A stretch of 64,000 nucleotides of DNA from positions 2,852,001-2,916,000 of the forward strand of contig NZ_JAQQXP010000001.1 of assembly GCF_028595265.1 (NCBI RefSeq). The letters are read 5' to 3'. Under the pieces are notes generated by a model that saw only the letters and a program-made list of their open reading frames with translations, was not told the origin of the DNA and searched no databases. The stretch comes from Alteromonas gilva. GTDB lineage: Bacteria > Pseudomonadota > Gammaproteobacteria > Enterobacterales > Alteromonadaceae. A program made the position numbers and the translations under genes. The stretch's first letter is position 1. Each line of letters opens with the position of its first letter. Shown piece after piece: positions 55,725 through 63,384 of this stretch.

Positions 55725-55800
55725 GGCAGGGGTGGAGGGACTCGAACCCCCAACCATCGGTTTTGGAGACCGCTGTTCTACCAATTCGAACTACACCCCT
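55725..55800 (-). tRNA. tRNA-Trp (anticodon CCA)
   Basis: 76-nt gene with encoded CCA. The acceptor stem AGGGGTG/CACCCCT, the anticodon loop CTCCAAA (CCA) and the T loop TTCGAGT are clear. The anticodon stem GCGGT/ACCGA has a G-A mismatch at its outermost pair (27-43). It stands alone and is not in the tufB-secE-nusG or rrn context common for trpT. Confidence 0.93.
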
Positions 55801-55917
55801 AACGCGCTGTGAATTATACGTAAGCGCGATCAAAGGTAAAGTATTTTTAGCTTAAATCGGTAAAATCCTGCTCAAGCGCGCAAATAATAAACGTTTTGTT
55901 TTGTGCCTCAGTATTGT

Positions 55918-56700
55918 TTAGCACTGGCGCTCGGCCGCAGCCTGCCAAAGTCGGTTGGTAAAATCCACAACCGGTATAAAGTCCTGTAATTTACCGTACA
56001 CCAGTGAGCGCTCAAGGCCCATTCTGGTAGCATAGTCATCGCTTAACGCCCGACACTGTGTTTCATTTAGCTCATTGATCAGCGCACAGGCAGCCAGGTC
56101 AAAATAGCGGTTGCCGGTGGCGGCATATTCCCAGTCAATCACGATATCGCGGTTGTCTCCCACCAAATGGGTAAATGATAAGTCATTGTGGCACAGGCAA
56201 AAGTCGTAATAATGACTGGATTGTCCGATCACCGCCGCAAGCTTGTCCCGCTGTGGAATAAATTGCCTGGCTTGTTTGCTGGGCAACTGCTCTAAGTAAT
56301 GCTGCCAGCACGGTAACAATGCCAGCGTTGGTGCCTGAAGGTCGAGGTTATGGATCTTCGCCAGGGCTTGCGCCAGACGGTCCGTCTCAATGCCGCCGGA
56401 CGATGGCGTATCTACCCATTGTTCAACCCAAACGCGATGCTGCAAGTTAACATCAACCACCGTTGGCGCAACCTGCAAGTTGGCTAATTGCTGCTGCAAC
56501 TGCTCTATTTTACGATAATCGACCGCGCTGAACCCCGCCGGCCCGAGTATTTTAACTGCCCAGGAGATGCCCTCTCCCCTGACATGATAGACCTGGTTGG
56601 CCATGCCCTTGCGCACGGGCTCAAGGGTGATGTTTTGAGCATCGGTAAGCAGCGGTGCCAGTAATTGTTTCAGCTGTTGCTCTGGTAACACTTTGACCAT
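55918..56700 (-). CDS. Phosphotransferase, probable thiamine kinase
   Basis: APH/choline-kinase-fold protein, 260 aa from the ATG of MVKVLPEQQL. An ATG four codons earlier is also possible. The catalytic loop is CHNDLSFTHLV near residue 175 and the Mg-binding segment is VIDWEYAATGNRYFDLA. The YATR motif downstream also occurs in E. coli ThiK. It is the last gene of a TPP-riboswitch-led operon, so phosphorylation of imported thiamine is the likely role, by context and family. It overlaps the permease gene by 31 nt. Confidence 0.82.
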   Translation of the reverse strand: MVKVLPEQQLKQLLAPLLTDAQNITLEPVRKGMANQVYHVRGEGISWAVKILGPAGFSAVDYRKIEQLQQQLANLQVAPTVVDVNLQHRVWVEQWVDTPSSGGIETDRLAQALAKIHNLDLQAPTLALLPCWQHYLEQLPSKQARQFIPQRDKLAAVIGQSSHYYDFCLCHNDLSFTHLVGDNRDIVIDWEYAATGNRYFDLAACALINELNETQCRALSDDYATRMGLERSLVYGKLQDFIPVVDFTNRLWQAAAERQC

Positions 56701-57284
56701 TGCACTCTCCACTGGCTATACCCATAAATCGAAAACCCGACGTACCCGAGGAACAGGCATGCCGATAATACCAGCCCACTTTGCCAGTAAAGAAAGACTG
56801 CCGCACTGTTAATCACGAACCAGTAAATCCAGTTCTGCAATATTTTGTGCGCCACCATAAAGGTGGTTGCCACACTAAAAACGTTAATGGCCGCATCCAG
56901 CCACAAATACTCACCGCTAAATTGTGTACCGGCTAATTTACCGAGCAGTATGGCCACCACGGTTAACGCAGCAACCATCAACAGATGCCAGCGCAGCGGC
57001 TTTGACTGCACCTGCCGTGTCTCGCCCGGTTGATGATGCCACTGCCAGTAACCGTAAACCGCCATGATCATATAAAAAATATTCAGCGCCGACTGAAATG
57101 GCAGTGTGACCTGCCAAAACAACCAGGTATAAATAGCGGTGCTGATAAACGCCGCCATCCAACACCAGGCACTTTGCCGTGCCGCAAGCAGCACATAGGC
57201 GATGGCGAGCAGTACTGCCAGCCATTCAGCTAACGAGGTGCCAGCGACCTGCCCGGCAAATTGAGTCACCGCCTGCTCAGTCAT
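56670..57284 (-). CDS. pnuT: PnuC-family permease, probable thiamine transporter (PnuT)
   Basis: Inner-membrane protein of 204 aa with about seven hydrophobic segments. The aromatic WYWQWH-like stretch (MAVYGYWQWHHQPGE, near residue 77) and the C-terminal WIYWFVINSAAVFLYWQSG are PnuC hallmarks. PnuC homologues under TPP riboswitches are thiamine facilitators (PnuT), and riboswitch, receptor and kinase neighbours support that here over nicotinamide riboside. It overlaps the gene before it by 8 nt and the kinase after it by 31 nt. Confidence 0.88.
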   Translation of the reverse strand: MTEQAVTQFAGQVAGTSLAEWLAVLLAIAYVLLAARQSAWCWMAAFISTAIYTWLFWQVTLPFQSALNIFYMIMAVYGYWQWHHQPGETRQVQSKPLRWHLLMVAALTVVAILLGKLAGTQFSGEYLWLDAAINVFSVATTFMVAHKILQNWIYWFVINSAAVFLYWQSGLVLSACLFLGYVGFSIYGYSQWRVQWSKCYQSNS

Positions 57285-57549
57285 CGTTTACCTGTCTGCT
57301 TTGCATGGCATCGTAGTTAAGAAACTTCGCCACAAACACAGCCTGACCGACTTCTTCATGAGTACGCTGCATTTCTGCGCCGAGAATTTGCATCACCTCA
57401 CTGTAATCGCCGTGCACCTGGGTACTGGTTGAACAGGTTGTGACGGTTAACCTTGGGTAATTATTCAGCCGCTCAATAAAGGCTTTGATAGGCGGAATAA
57501 ACTCATTCACAAGTGGATACAACGACAGTTCAACCATGACTTGCATCAT
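57277..57549 (-). CDS. Small thiamine-binding-like protein (MTH1187/YkoF superfamily)
   Basis: 90-aa cytosolic protein starting MMQVMVELSLYPL, with the beta-alpha-beta pattern and STSTQVHGDYSEVMQIL segment of the MTH1187/YkoF-like family. Bacillus YkoF binds thiamine and hydroxymethylpyrimidine. The position between a TonB receptor (6-nt gap) and a PnuT-like permease (8-nt overlap) in a TPP-controlled operon fits a thiamine-binding or sensing role. This is an inference from family and context. Confidence 0.78.
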   Translation of the reverse strand: MMQVMVELSLYPLVNEFIPPIKAFIERLNNYPRLTVTTCSTSTQVHGDYSEVMQILGAEMQRTHEEVGQAVFVAKFLNYDAMQSRQVNDD

Positions 57550-57555
57550 ATTCTC

Positions 57556-59631
57556 CTAAAAGTGGTAACGTACGGTTACACCGGTTTGACGGCCATCACC
57601 AAGCTGATAATAGGGTTCGTCAAACTCATAAAAATCGCGCGGATCGTTACTAAAGCCACCAAAGCCACGGGTATAATGAGTGCGATCAAAGGCATTATTT
57701 ACCCACAACGTGGCTTCCCAGTCCTGCTGTTGCCAGCTCAGCTGAGTGTGTACCAGTACGCGCGACGGTGCCGTTACATCGTGACCATCAGAAAAGCGGT
57801 AACTGTCGACATAGTCCACTTCAATATTCCAACGCAAGGTGTCGGTAATATCAAACCGGCTAAGCATATTCGCCGTGTATTTCGGGGCCTGCGCCTGTTG
57901 CTGCTCAGTCACCTCGGTACCATCGGCCTGCACATACCCCTCAAAATACGCATCCAGATAGCCGGCGGACATATCCAGCGACCAATTATCTGCCAACTGC
58001 ACGCTCACTTCGGCTTCAACACCCTGATTGGTGCCAAGATCAGCATTGGCAATGATATCGATAAACTCGGCTGAGCCATCCTCTCGATATTGCAGTTCGT
58101 AATCACTCACCTGGGTGTCCTGGCGTTTCATGACGAAGGCAGCAAGCCGCGCTGTCACATTGGGGGCAAAGCGACCTTTTACGCCTAATTCGTAATTCCA
58201 GTTATATTCTTCATCGTAAAAACGATTGGCTTCGGTGACGTTTTGGTCAGGGTTGATCCCGGCGCCTTTAAAACCACGGGAGATACTGCCGTAAAGCACC
58301 TGTTCGCCCAGTTGATAACTCAGCGCAAACTTGCCACCCAGCATGGTCGAGTCGTTGTCCCGACTAAGGCCGGCATTATCAGCATAGGAAAAGTCGTAAT
58401 TTTCCAGTCGCAACGACAAGGTCGCAGTGAGCTTATCGCTGAGTTCACTGTCGAGTTCGCCATACAGGGCTTTTGTTATAGGTTGGAAGCGGCTGATAAA
58501 GTCGCCGTCGTTGTAAGTGTATTCCCGCAGTAAGTCTTCCTGGTTGTTTTTAATGCGCGCGCCAATCACCCACGACGTGGTGTCGTCGAACAATCTCAGG
58601 CTGTCATCACTTACAAACCGGACTTCAACGGTATTGGTATCAACATCACGATAATAATAGTCAGTGGAGGTATAACCCCACGGGTGGAAACCGGTGTAAG
58701 TCCAGTCTTCATCAAACCCGTAATCGATGTTGTTGCTGGCATGGGTAAAAATAAAATGCATGTCACCGCTGGCCAGTTGTGTGAGCACGTTTGCACTGAG
58801 CGCATGTGTTTGCTGGCGATCAAAGCCCGGCTCATCAGACAGGGTTTCCCGGGTGTTATCCAGTGAAAACGCATCGAAACCGTTGTCGATATCATACCAG
58901 CGGTAGTTTAACGTGAGCGTCACGTCATCACCGTACTGATATTTAGCAGCCAGTTTAACCGCCGACTCGTCGATATTATTGGTATTGTCCCGGTTTAAGT
59001 AGGTATTGCGCACGAAGCCGTCACTGCGGTTGTGCAACAATGCTCCACGAAGATGGAGATTGTCGGATACCGCAACACTTTTACCTAACTCCAGGCGGTG
59101 ACTATTTTGCGTGGCTTTGCTAAACAAACCGTAGTCGGCTTGTTCGGCATCGGCCGCGGTAGACTTAATTAATACCGCTCCGGCCAGGGCTCCGGTGCCA
59201 AATACGGTAGCCTGAGGACCTCTGAATACTTCGACCTGTTGGGTATCAAACAATACCGCGGCAGCACCTAACCCGGTAAAGTCAAAATCGTCAACCATAA
59301 TGCTGACCGAAGGATTTATCGGCTCGGCAAACTGGCTGCGTTCGCCAATACCACGAATCTGAATAAAGCGCCCGCGGGATGCACCGCTGGAAAAATTAAC
59401 ATTAGGCGCAACGCGCAGTAACGAATCTATGTGAACGGCCTGACGGTTTTGAATACGGGCATTATCAATCACCGACGCACTGGCGCTGAGCTGGTCAAGT
59501 GTACGCTGGTAAAAATCACCATAAACAGTGACTTTTTCGATGTTCTCGTCGGCACTGTCGTTTTGCTGAGCGGCAAGATTTACCGATACGCTAAGTAACG
59601 AGAGCGACAATAATGTTGTGTGTAATTTCAT
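57556..59631 (-). CDS. TonB-dependent outer-membrane receptor, probable thiamine uptake
   Basis: 691-aa receptor. I start it at the ATG at 59631 (MKLHTTLLSLSLL), which gives a clean signal peptide ending NLAAQ. The ATG six codons upstream falls within the ribosome-site stem. A plug domain covers about residues 40-160 (QVEVFRGPQATVFGTGALAG). A 22-strand type barrel follows and ends in Phe (VRYHF), as barrels do. No clear TonB box was assigned, though IEKVTVYG near the mature N terminus is a candidate. The TPP riboswitch directly upstream points to thiamine or a precursor as ligand. Confidence 0.9.
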   Translation of the reverse strand: MKLHTTLLSLSLLSVSVNLAAQQNDSADENIEKVTVYGDFYQRTLDQLSASASVIDNARIQNRQAVHIDSLLRVAPNVNFSSGASRGRFIQIRGIGERSQFAEPINPSVSIMVDDFDFTGLGAAAVLFDTQQVEVFRGPQATVFGTGALAGAVLIKSTAADAEQADYGLFSKATQNSHRLELGKSVAVSDNLHLRGALLHNRSDGFVRNTYLNRDNTNNIDESAVKLAAKYQYGDDVTLTLNYRWYDIDNGFDAFSLDNTRETLSDEPGFDRQQTHALSANVLTQLASGDMHFIFTHASNNIDYGFDEDWTYTGFHPWGYTSTDYYYRDVDTNTVEVRFVSDDSLRLFDDTTSWVIGARIKNNQEDLLREYTYNDGDFISRFQPITKALYGELDSELSDKLTATLSLRLENYDFSYADNAGLSRDNDSTMLGGKFALSYQLGEQVLYGSISRGFKGAGINPDQNVTEANRFYDEEYNWNYELGVKGRFAPNVTARLAAFVMKRQDTQVSDYELQYREDGSAEFIDIIANADLGTNQGVEAEVSVQLADNWSLDMSAGYLDAYFEGYVQADGTEVTEQQQAQAPKYTANMLSRFDITDTLRWNIEVDYVDSYRFSDGHDVTAPSRVLVHTQLSWQQQDWEATLWVNNAFDRTHYTRGFGGFSNDPRDFYEFDEPYYQLGDGRQTGVTVRYHF

Positions 59632-59634
59632 ACT

Positions 59635-59666
59635 GGATCTCTTGTGCAATGATGTCCAAAAGATCC
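59635..59666 (-). promoter_or_regulatory. Ribosome-site-sequestering stem of the TPP riboswitch
   Basis: On the minus strand GGATCTTTTG (59666-59657) can pair with CAAGAGATCC (59644-59635), ten pairs with one G-T wobble over a 12-nt loop. The second arm holds the AAGAGA ribosome site and ends 3 nt before the ATG at 59631. It is therefore the natural OFF structure of a translation-controlling expression platform. The folding is an inference from base pairing only. Confidence 0.7.
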
Positions 59667-59700
59667 GGCTTTTAACGGCAGGTGATAAGTTCTGATGATA

Positions 59701-59783
59701 ACCATCCCTACGCCGGTATTATCCGGATCAGGTTTAAGGGTTCCCACATGTTGGATCTCAGCCGCTGACGGCACCCCTTGGTA
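59701..59783 (-). promoter_or_regulatory. TPP (THI-element) riboswitch
   Basis: Conserved thi-box pieces occur in order on the minus strand: GGGGTGCC, GGCTGAGAT, GGGAACCCTTAAACCTGATC, CCGGATAATACCGGCGTAGG and GGGATGGT. ACCA (59783-59780) and TGGT (59704-59701) can close P1. It lies 70 nt before the TonB receptor ATG. Thiamine pyrophosphate binding is well established for this motif, and high TPP should lower expression of the whole uptake operon. Confidence 0.95.
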
Positions 59784-59787
59784 AACG

Positions 59788-59816
59788 CATATAGAATGCG
59801 AGGTGGAGTCTACCAA
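59788..59816 (-). promoter_or_regulatory. Candidate promoter of the thiamine operon
   Basis: On the minus strand TTGGTA (59816-59811), a 17-nt spacer, and TATATG (59793-59788). Transcription would start about 59781-59783, exactly at the first base of the riboswitch P1 stem, which supports the call. Confidence 0.6.
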
Positions 59817-59869
59817 GACTTATCTGAATTGCAACAGCAATAACCTGCAGAGAATTTACTGAACAGAAA

Positions 59870-59898
59870 TAAAAATGCCCACCAGGATGCGGTGGGCA
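59870..59898 (-). terminator. Minus-strand terminator downstream of a short Cys/His ORF
   Basis: TGCCCACC and GGTGGGCA (59876-59883 and 59891-59898) form an 8-bp stem over a 7-nt loop. On the minus strand it is followed by TTTTTATTT, on the plus strand only by CTGCTTTT. It therefore ends a leftward transcript before the thiamine operon promoter. Confidence 0.75.
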
Positions 59899-59917
59899 CT
59901 GCTTTTGCGCTCCCGGA

Positions 59918-60022
59918 TTAAGAGCGGTTTACCGACCGGTGGTGACGACACCAGTCTTCATGGCAATGGTAGGATACAACTAACGTTACAGCGGTTGAAG
60001 CGTCAGTTCCAGCCAGTGCCAT
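59918..60022 (-). CDS. Candidate Cys/His-rich 34-aa ORF (leader-like)
   Basis: A short frame starting MALAGTDASTAV, with a small hydrophobic middle (VTLVVS) and a C-terminal cluster YHCHEDWCRHHRSVNRS, ending TAA 20 nt before a rho-independent terminator. No ribosome site is visible at the ATG, so expression is uncertain. The dense Cys/His/Trp cluster beside a terminator recalls attenuator peptides or metal-sensing upstream ORFs of TonB genes. It may equally be chance coding in an untranslated RNA. Confidence 0.35.
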   Translation of the reverse strand: MALAGTDASTAVTLVVSYHCHEDWCRHHRSVNRS

Positions 60023-60176
60023 AGCTGTTAACGACAGTTAATGTAACGCTGTGCAGCTATCACTGCTAGGACACATTTGGTAAAACTATAGGACAATTTT
60101 GTATCCCAAGGCTTAACAGTTGGGGAAATTTAAGTATGATGGCTATGAAACGGGACTTGGATATAAACACTCAGTT

Positions 60177-61940
60177 ATGTCAGTAACTTACACTGGAACG
60201 TTCTGGTCGGGAGTAAGCCGTGCACTGCTCTCATTGCGTCGCGATAAACATTTACCTACGCCAGCAGAGCAGGAAACGCTTAAGGCACTGAGCGACATAG
60301 AATCCAGTAACTACCCCATTGAACAGCTCAACGACCTGCTCAGCAAACTGTTTTTGTGCGAGGTACCCGAGCACATAGGCCAGTCAATTCTCGGCTATTT
60401 TGATTTTACCCGAATGGGCACGATTCACTGCTATGTATCGATGGCCAGGGATATCAGTGCCGCACTGGATGGACTAACTCAGTTTAACAGCCCCTTATTT
60501 GACGCCTCAGAGACCTTTACCGTCGAACAAAGTGATACGGCAGTCAAACTCATTATTACTGCTCACTACCTGGCAGAAATGGAGCCACCAATTGTGGCTT
60601 TTCTGCTGGCGTTATTCAGGCACATTGCCGGGCGCGAATTCGATTTTATCGCCATTGAAACCAAATATGCGCATCACTGGTGGCCTCTTGCACCGGTTAG
60701 CAAAGCAACACTGACTCACCATTCGCGTGCCCTGGTTGTTACCTTCGCGCCGCAATGGCTTAACCGTCCCTCATACTTTTATAGCCCTAAATTACAGAGT
60801 ATCCTGGTAAAAAACCTGCAGCATCATTCACCATCCAATTTTAAACATGAACTGCTGCAAGTGTTTCGACAGTTTCCAGCGCCGGCTAAAATTCGTGCCG
60901 AAGCGGTGGCCGATGCCATGGGGTTAACTGAATCGGTATTTCGGCGCAAGCTGCGTGACGAAAAGCTCTCATTCAGCGCTTTGTTAAAATCGCATATTCA
61001 TGAACAGAGTGTCAGCCAGCTACTGCGTGGCACCAGGATTGACCACTTATCTGAGCAACTGGGCTTTTCAGACCGCCGTTCCTTTGATCGGAGCTTTAAA
61101 GAATTTACTGGCGTGAGCCCTGCCCAACTGCGACAAATCGGCAGCCGTCTGCGCTTTCAGCGGGGTAATCAGGCATTAACTGAGATTACCGAGAACCTGC
61201 CACCTCTGCCCGAAACCATAACAGAGATCATCAATTTGTCGGAGCAACAGCTCGGGGTCGACAAACTGGTAACACTTATCTCCGCTGATCCGGTTTTTCG
61301 TGCCCACGTTATGGGGAAAGCCAGCCGCGCATTATATGGCAATATTCCGGGCTCGCTGGAACAGGCCATCGGTCGTAATCTTGGGGTCAGTAACGTGAAA
61401 TACCTGGCGGTATTATTTGCTGCCCAACAGTATCTCACTGTGCAAAGCGTTCATCCGAACGTGCCGGGCATGATTGATGCCATGTTATTGAGTCACGCAC
61501 TATTTGAGCGCACTTTTGCAAGCGAATACAGTGCAGAAGACAACGCCCTGATTGCGCAGCTTCTATTGTTCGGACCGCTGGCATTGTTACTCATTTTTCA
61601 CACCGAGCATCTCGACGCTAAAGATTTTTTAGCCGCCTGGCAGCAAAGTGGGTCTTTTAACGACTTTATCCATTGTCTTACCAACGAATACAATCTTTGC
61701 CTTTATGGCGCATCCACCCTGATGCTGATCAGGTGGGGCTTTACCTCCAATGTCAACCAGTCGCTCTGGCGGCTTTGCCAGGACCGGGATTCAAAAGTCA
61801 GCCAACGCATTAAATTCTGCCACAGCCTGGCGTTTGATAAACTTTGCTTTAATCAAAATACCGGAACACTGCAAACAGACGAATCGCTGTTTAGTGCGCA
61901 ACAAGCCACAACGGCTGAGGATTTATTGAACAACTGGTAA
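60177..61940 (+). CDS. AraC-type HTH regulator fused to an HDOD domain
   Basis: 587 aa from the ATG at 60177. A TTG at 60120 would add 19 residues, and neither start has a strong ribosome site. The first 220 residues look like the N-terminal ligand-binding part of AraC_N/OruR-type regulators. An AraC double HTH covers about 236-325 (RAEAVADAMGLTESVFRRKL, LSEQLGFSDRRSFDRSFKE). A HDOD-like domain follows from about 335 (LPPLPETITEIINLSEQQ, LISADPVFRAHVMGKASR, IGRNLGVSNVKYLA). The C-terminal 80 residues are unassigned. The fusion is unusual and the targets are unknown. Confidence 0.78.
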   Translation: MSVTYTGTFWSGVSRALLSLRRDKHLPTPAEQETLKALSDIESSNYPIEQLNDLLSKLFLCEVPEHIGQSILGYFDFTRMGTIHCYVSMARDISAALDGLTQFNSPLFDASETFTVEQSDTAVKLIITAHYLAEMEPPIVAFLLALFRHIAGREFDFIAIETKYAHHWWPLAPVSKATLTHHSRALVVTFAPQWLNRPSYFYSPKLQSILVKNLQHHSPSNFKHELLQVFRQFPAPAKIRAEAVADAMGLTESVFRRKLRDEKLSFSALLKSHIHEQSVSQLLRGTRIDHLSEQLGFSDRRSFDRSFKEFTGVSPAQLRQIGSRLRFQRGNQALTEITENLPPLPETITEIINLSEQQLGVDKLVTLISADPVFRAHVMGKASRALYGNIPGSLEQAIGRNLGVSNVKYLAVLFAAQQYLTVQSVHPNVPGMIDAMLLSHALFERTFASEYSAEDNALIAQLLLFGPLALLLIFHTEHLDAKDFLAAWQQSGSFNDFIHCLTNEYNLCLYGASTLMLIRWGFTSNVNQSLWRLCQDRDSKVSQRIKFCHSLAFDKLCFNQNTGTLQTDESLFSAQQATTAEDLLNNW

Positions 61941-62224
61941 TTCGGGCATTTACTTATCTGACGCGTCCATTGATTCATTGTACTTTCTTTTCAGGTACTT
62001 ATCGCTGGCGCTTAATTCTCTTTGAAATCATAAAAACGACAATCGGCACGGAGAGCCAAAGCATTACTAATGCTTAACTGACTGATTATACTGAAGACCC
62101 CAACCAGCACCGACAATTAACGAATCCAAGTTGATTTTCATCCTGAGAATATTTTCTTAAACGCACGCAATCCCTCAGCTGTACTTCAGCAAACACTACG
62201 AATACTGACTCCACCCTATTACTG

Positions 62225-62731
62225 TTACTCCGTATTGTTAAGCGGTCTGAGTTTCGCAAAGATATGACTATCAAAGTACTGACCATTTTTAAAGATAGCT
62301 TTTTGCAGTACCGCTTCCTGTGTAAAGCCGGATTTTAAAAGTAACCGCATTGACGCAATATTGCCCGAAAATACCGTTGCAAATAAACGCACTATGTCTG
62401 TGCCTGAAAACACCACATCGGTGATTTGCTGAATGGCAGACCCTGCAATGCCCTTGCGCCAATACTCTCGTGCTATCCAGGACCCGATTTCACCTGATTT
62501 CTGATATTCATAATCTCCACGTGTTACACCAATGCACCCGACGAGCTGGCCATCAACGGAAATCGCTTTGGTTAAGTCACCACGGCTTCCCTCCTCTACC
62601 CACCAAAGCGCATCTTCTGTGGTATAGGGAAAAGGAATTTTGGGCGACAGAAACTGGGTAACGGCCGCGTCGTTAAGAATGGTAACCAGATTACCCATAT
62701 CATTTTGGGTAAAGTCCCGAAGAGCAATCAT
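62225..62731 (-). CDS. RimJ/RimL-type GNAT acetyltransferase
   Basis: 168-aa N-acetyltransferase. The acetyl-CoA region is GSWIAREYWRKGIAGSAIQQI near residues 85-105, and NIASMRLLLKSGFTQEAVLQ near 125-145 is typical of the RimJ/RimL and ribosomal or antibiotic acetyltransferase group. The start MIALRDFTQNDMGNL fits the family. The substrate is unknown. It shares its strand and region with the thioesterase gene but is separated by 87 nt. Confidence 0.85.
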   Translation of the reverse strand: MIALRDFTQNDMGNLVTILNDAAVTQFLSPKIPFPYTTEDALWWVEEGSRGDLTKAISVDGQLVGCIGVTRGDYEYQKSGEIGSWIAREYWRKGIAGSAIQQITDVVFSGTDIVRLFATVFSGNIASMRLLLKSGFTQEAVLQKAIFKNGQYFDSHIFAKLRPLNNTE

Positions 62732-62818
62732 TGAAGTCCCTTGATTATCATTAGATTTTATCTATGTTGCTGTTGTATTTTTTGCAGGTCTGCTTGGTTA
62801 AGCTTATCGCCCAAGCAC

Positions 62819-63238
62819 TTATATGCCGTTTTCAGCAAACGCCTGGGCGGTCTGCTCTGCCAACGACTCCAGGGTTTTGCCATGGGCGACGGGCAGACGA
62901 CTGGAGGGATCAAGTTTCACAAAAACAATATCGTCGGCTAAACAAATCGATTTTTTGGTGGCTTTATTACGTACCAGACAGCTGACTGTTATGGAGGTTT
63001 TACCTACCGCTTTGGTGGCTAGTCCAAACTCCACAATATCGCCCTGCATCGCCGGCGACTCAAAGGTAATTGCGCCAATATGTTTGGTTACCAGACAATT
63101 GGTTTCCAACTGACATATTGCATAGATTGCGGCTTCTTCGTCTATCCATTGCAGCAAACGCCCGCCAAATAAAGAGTGGGCGTAGTTTAAATCGTTCGGC
63201 ATAACCAGTCGGCGGGTCAAAAATCTCATTGCACTCAT
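62819..63238 (-). CDS. Acyl-CoA thioesterase (YciA-like hotdog)
   Basis: 139-aa hotdog-fold thioesterase. NYAHSLFGGRLLQWIDEEAA near residue 18-37 is the catalytic segment of the YciA/BACH group, and the repeated ITFESPAMQGDIVEFGLA follows. It probably hydrolyses acyl-CoA esters in the cytoplasm. The first ATG is followed three codons later by another (MRFLTRR), so the start could shift by 9 nt. It is divergent from tmcA. Confidence 0.88.
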   Translation of the reverse strand: MSAMRFLTRRLVMPNDLNYAHSLFGGRLLQWIDEEAAIYAICQLETNCLVTKHIGAITFESPAMQGDIVEFGLATKAVGKTSITVSCLVRNKATKKSICLADDIVFVKLDPSSRLPVAHGKTLESLAEQTAQAFAENGI

Positions 63239-63384
63239 GTGTTCCAGGGTTAACTTATTGACAGGATGCTATTTTAAGAGAATTTTAATTGTGATGCGCC
63301 ATTGATTACGACATTTTTGCTAATCATTGGTACCCAACGACAAATTCGTTACACTAAGGTCATATTTTCCGGGTCACTGGTATC

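Noticed and set aside
59632..59649. Upstream ATG as start of the TonB receptor
   Set aside because: It lies inside the ribosome-site stem, would precede its own AAGAGA site, and would add a charged stretch before the signal peptide.
62000..62065. 21-codon hydrophobic-basic peptide on the minus strand
   Set aside because: Reads MLWLSVPIVVFMISK but has no ribosome site and no support other than composition.
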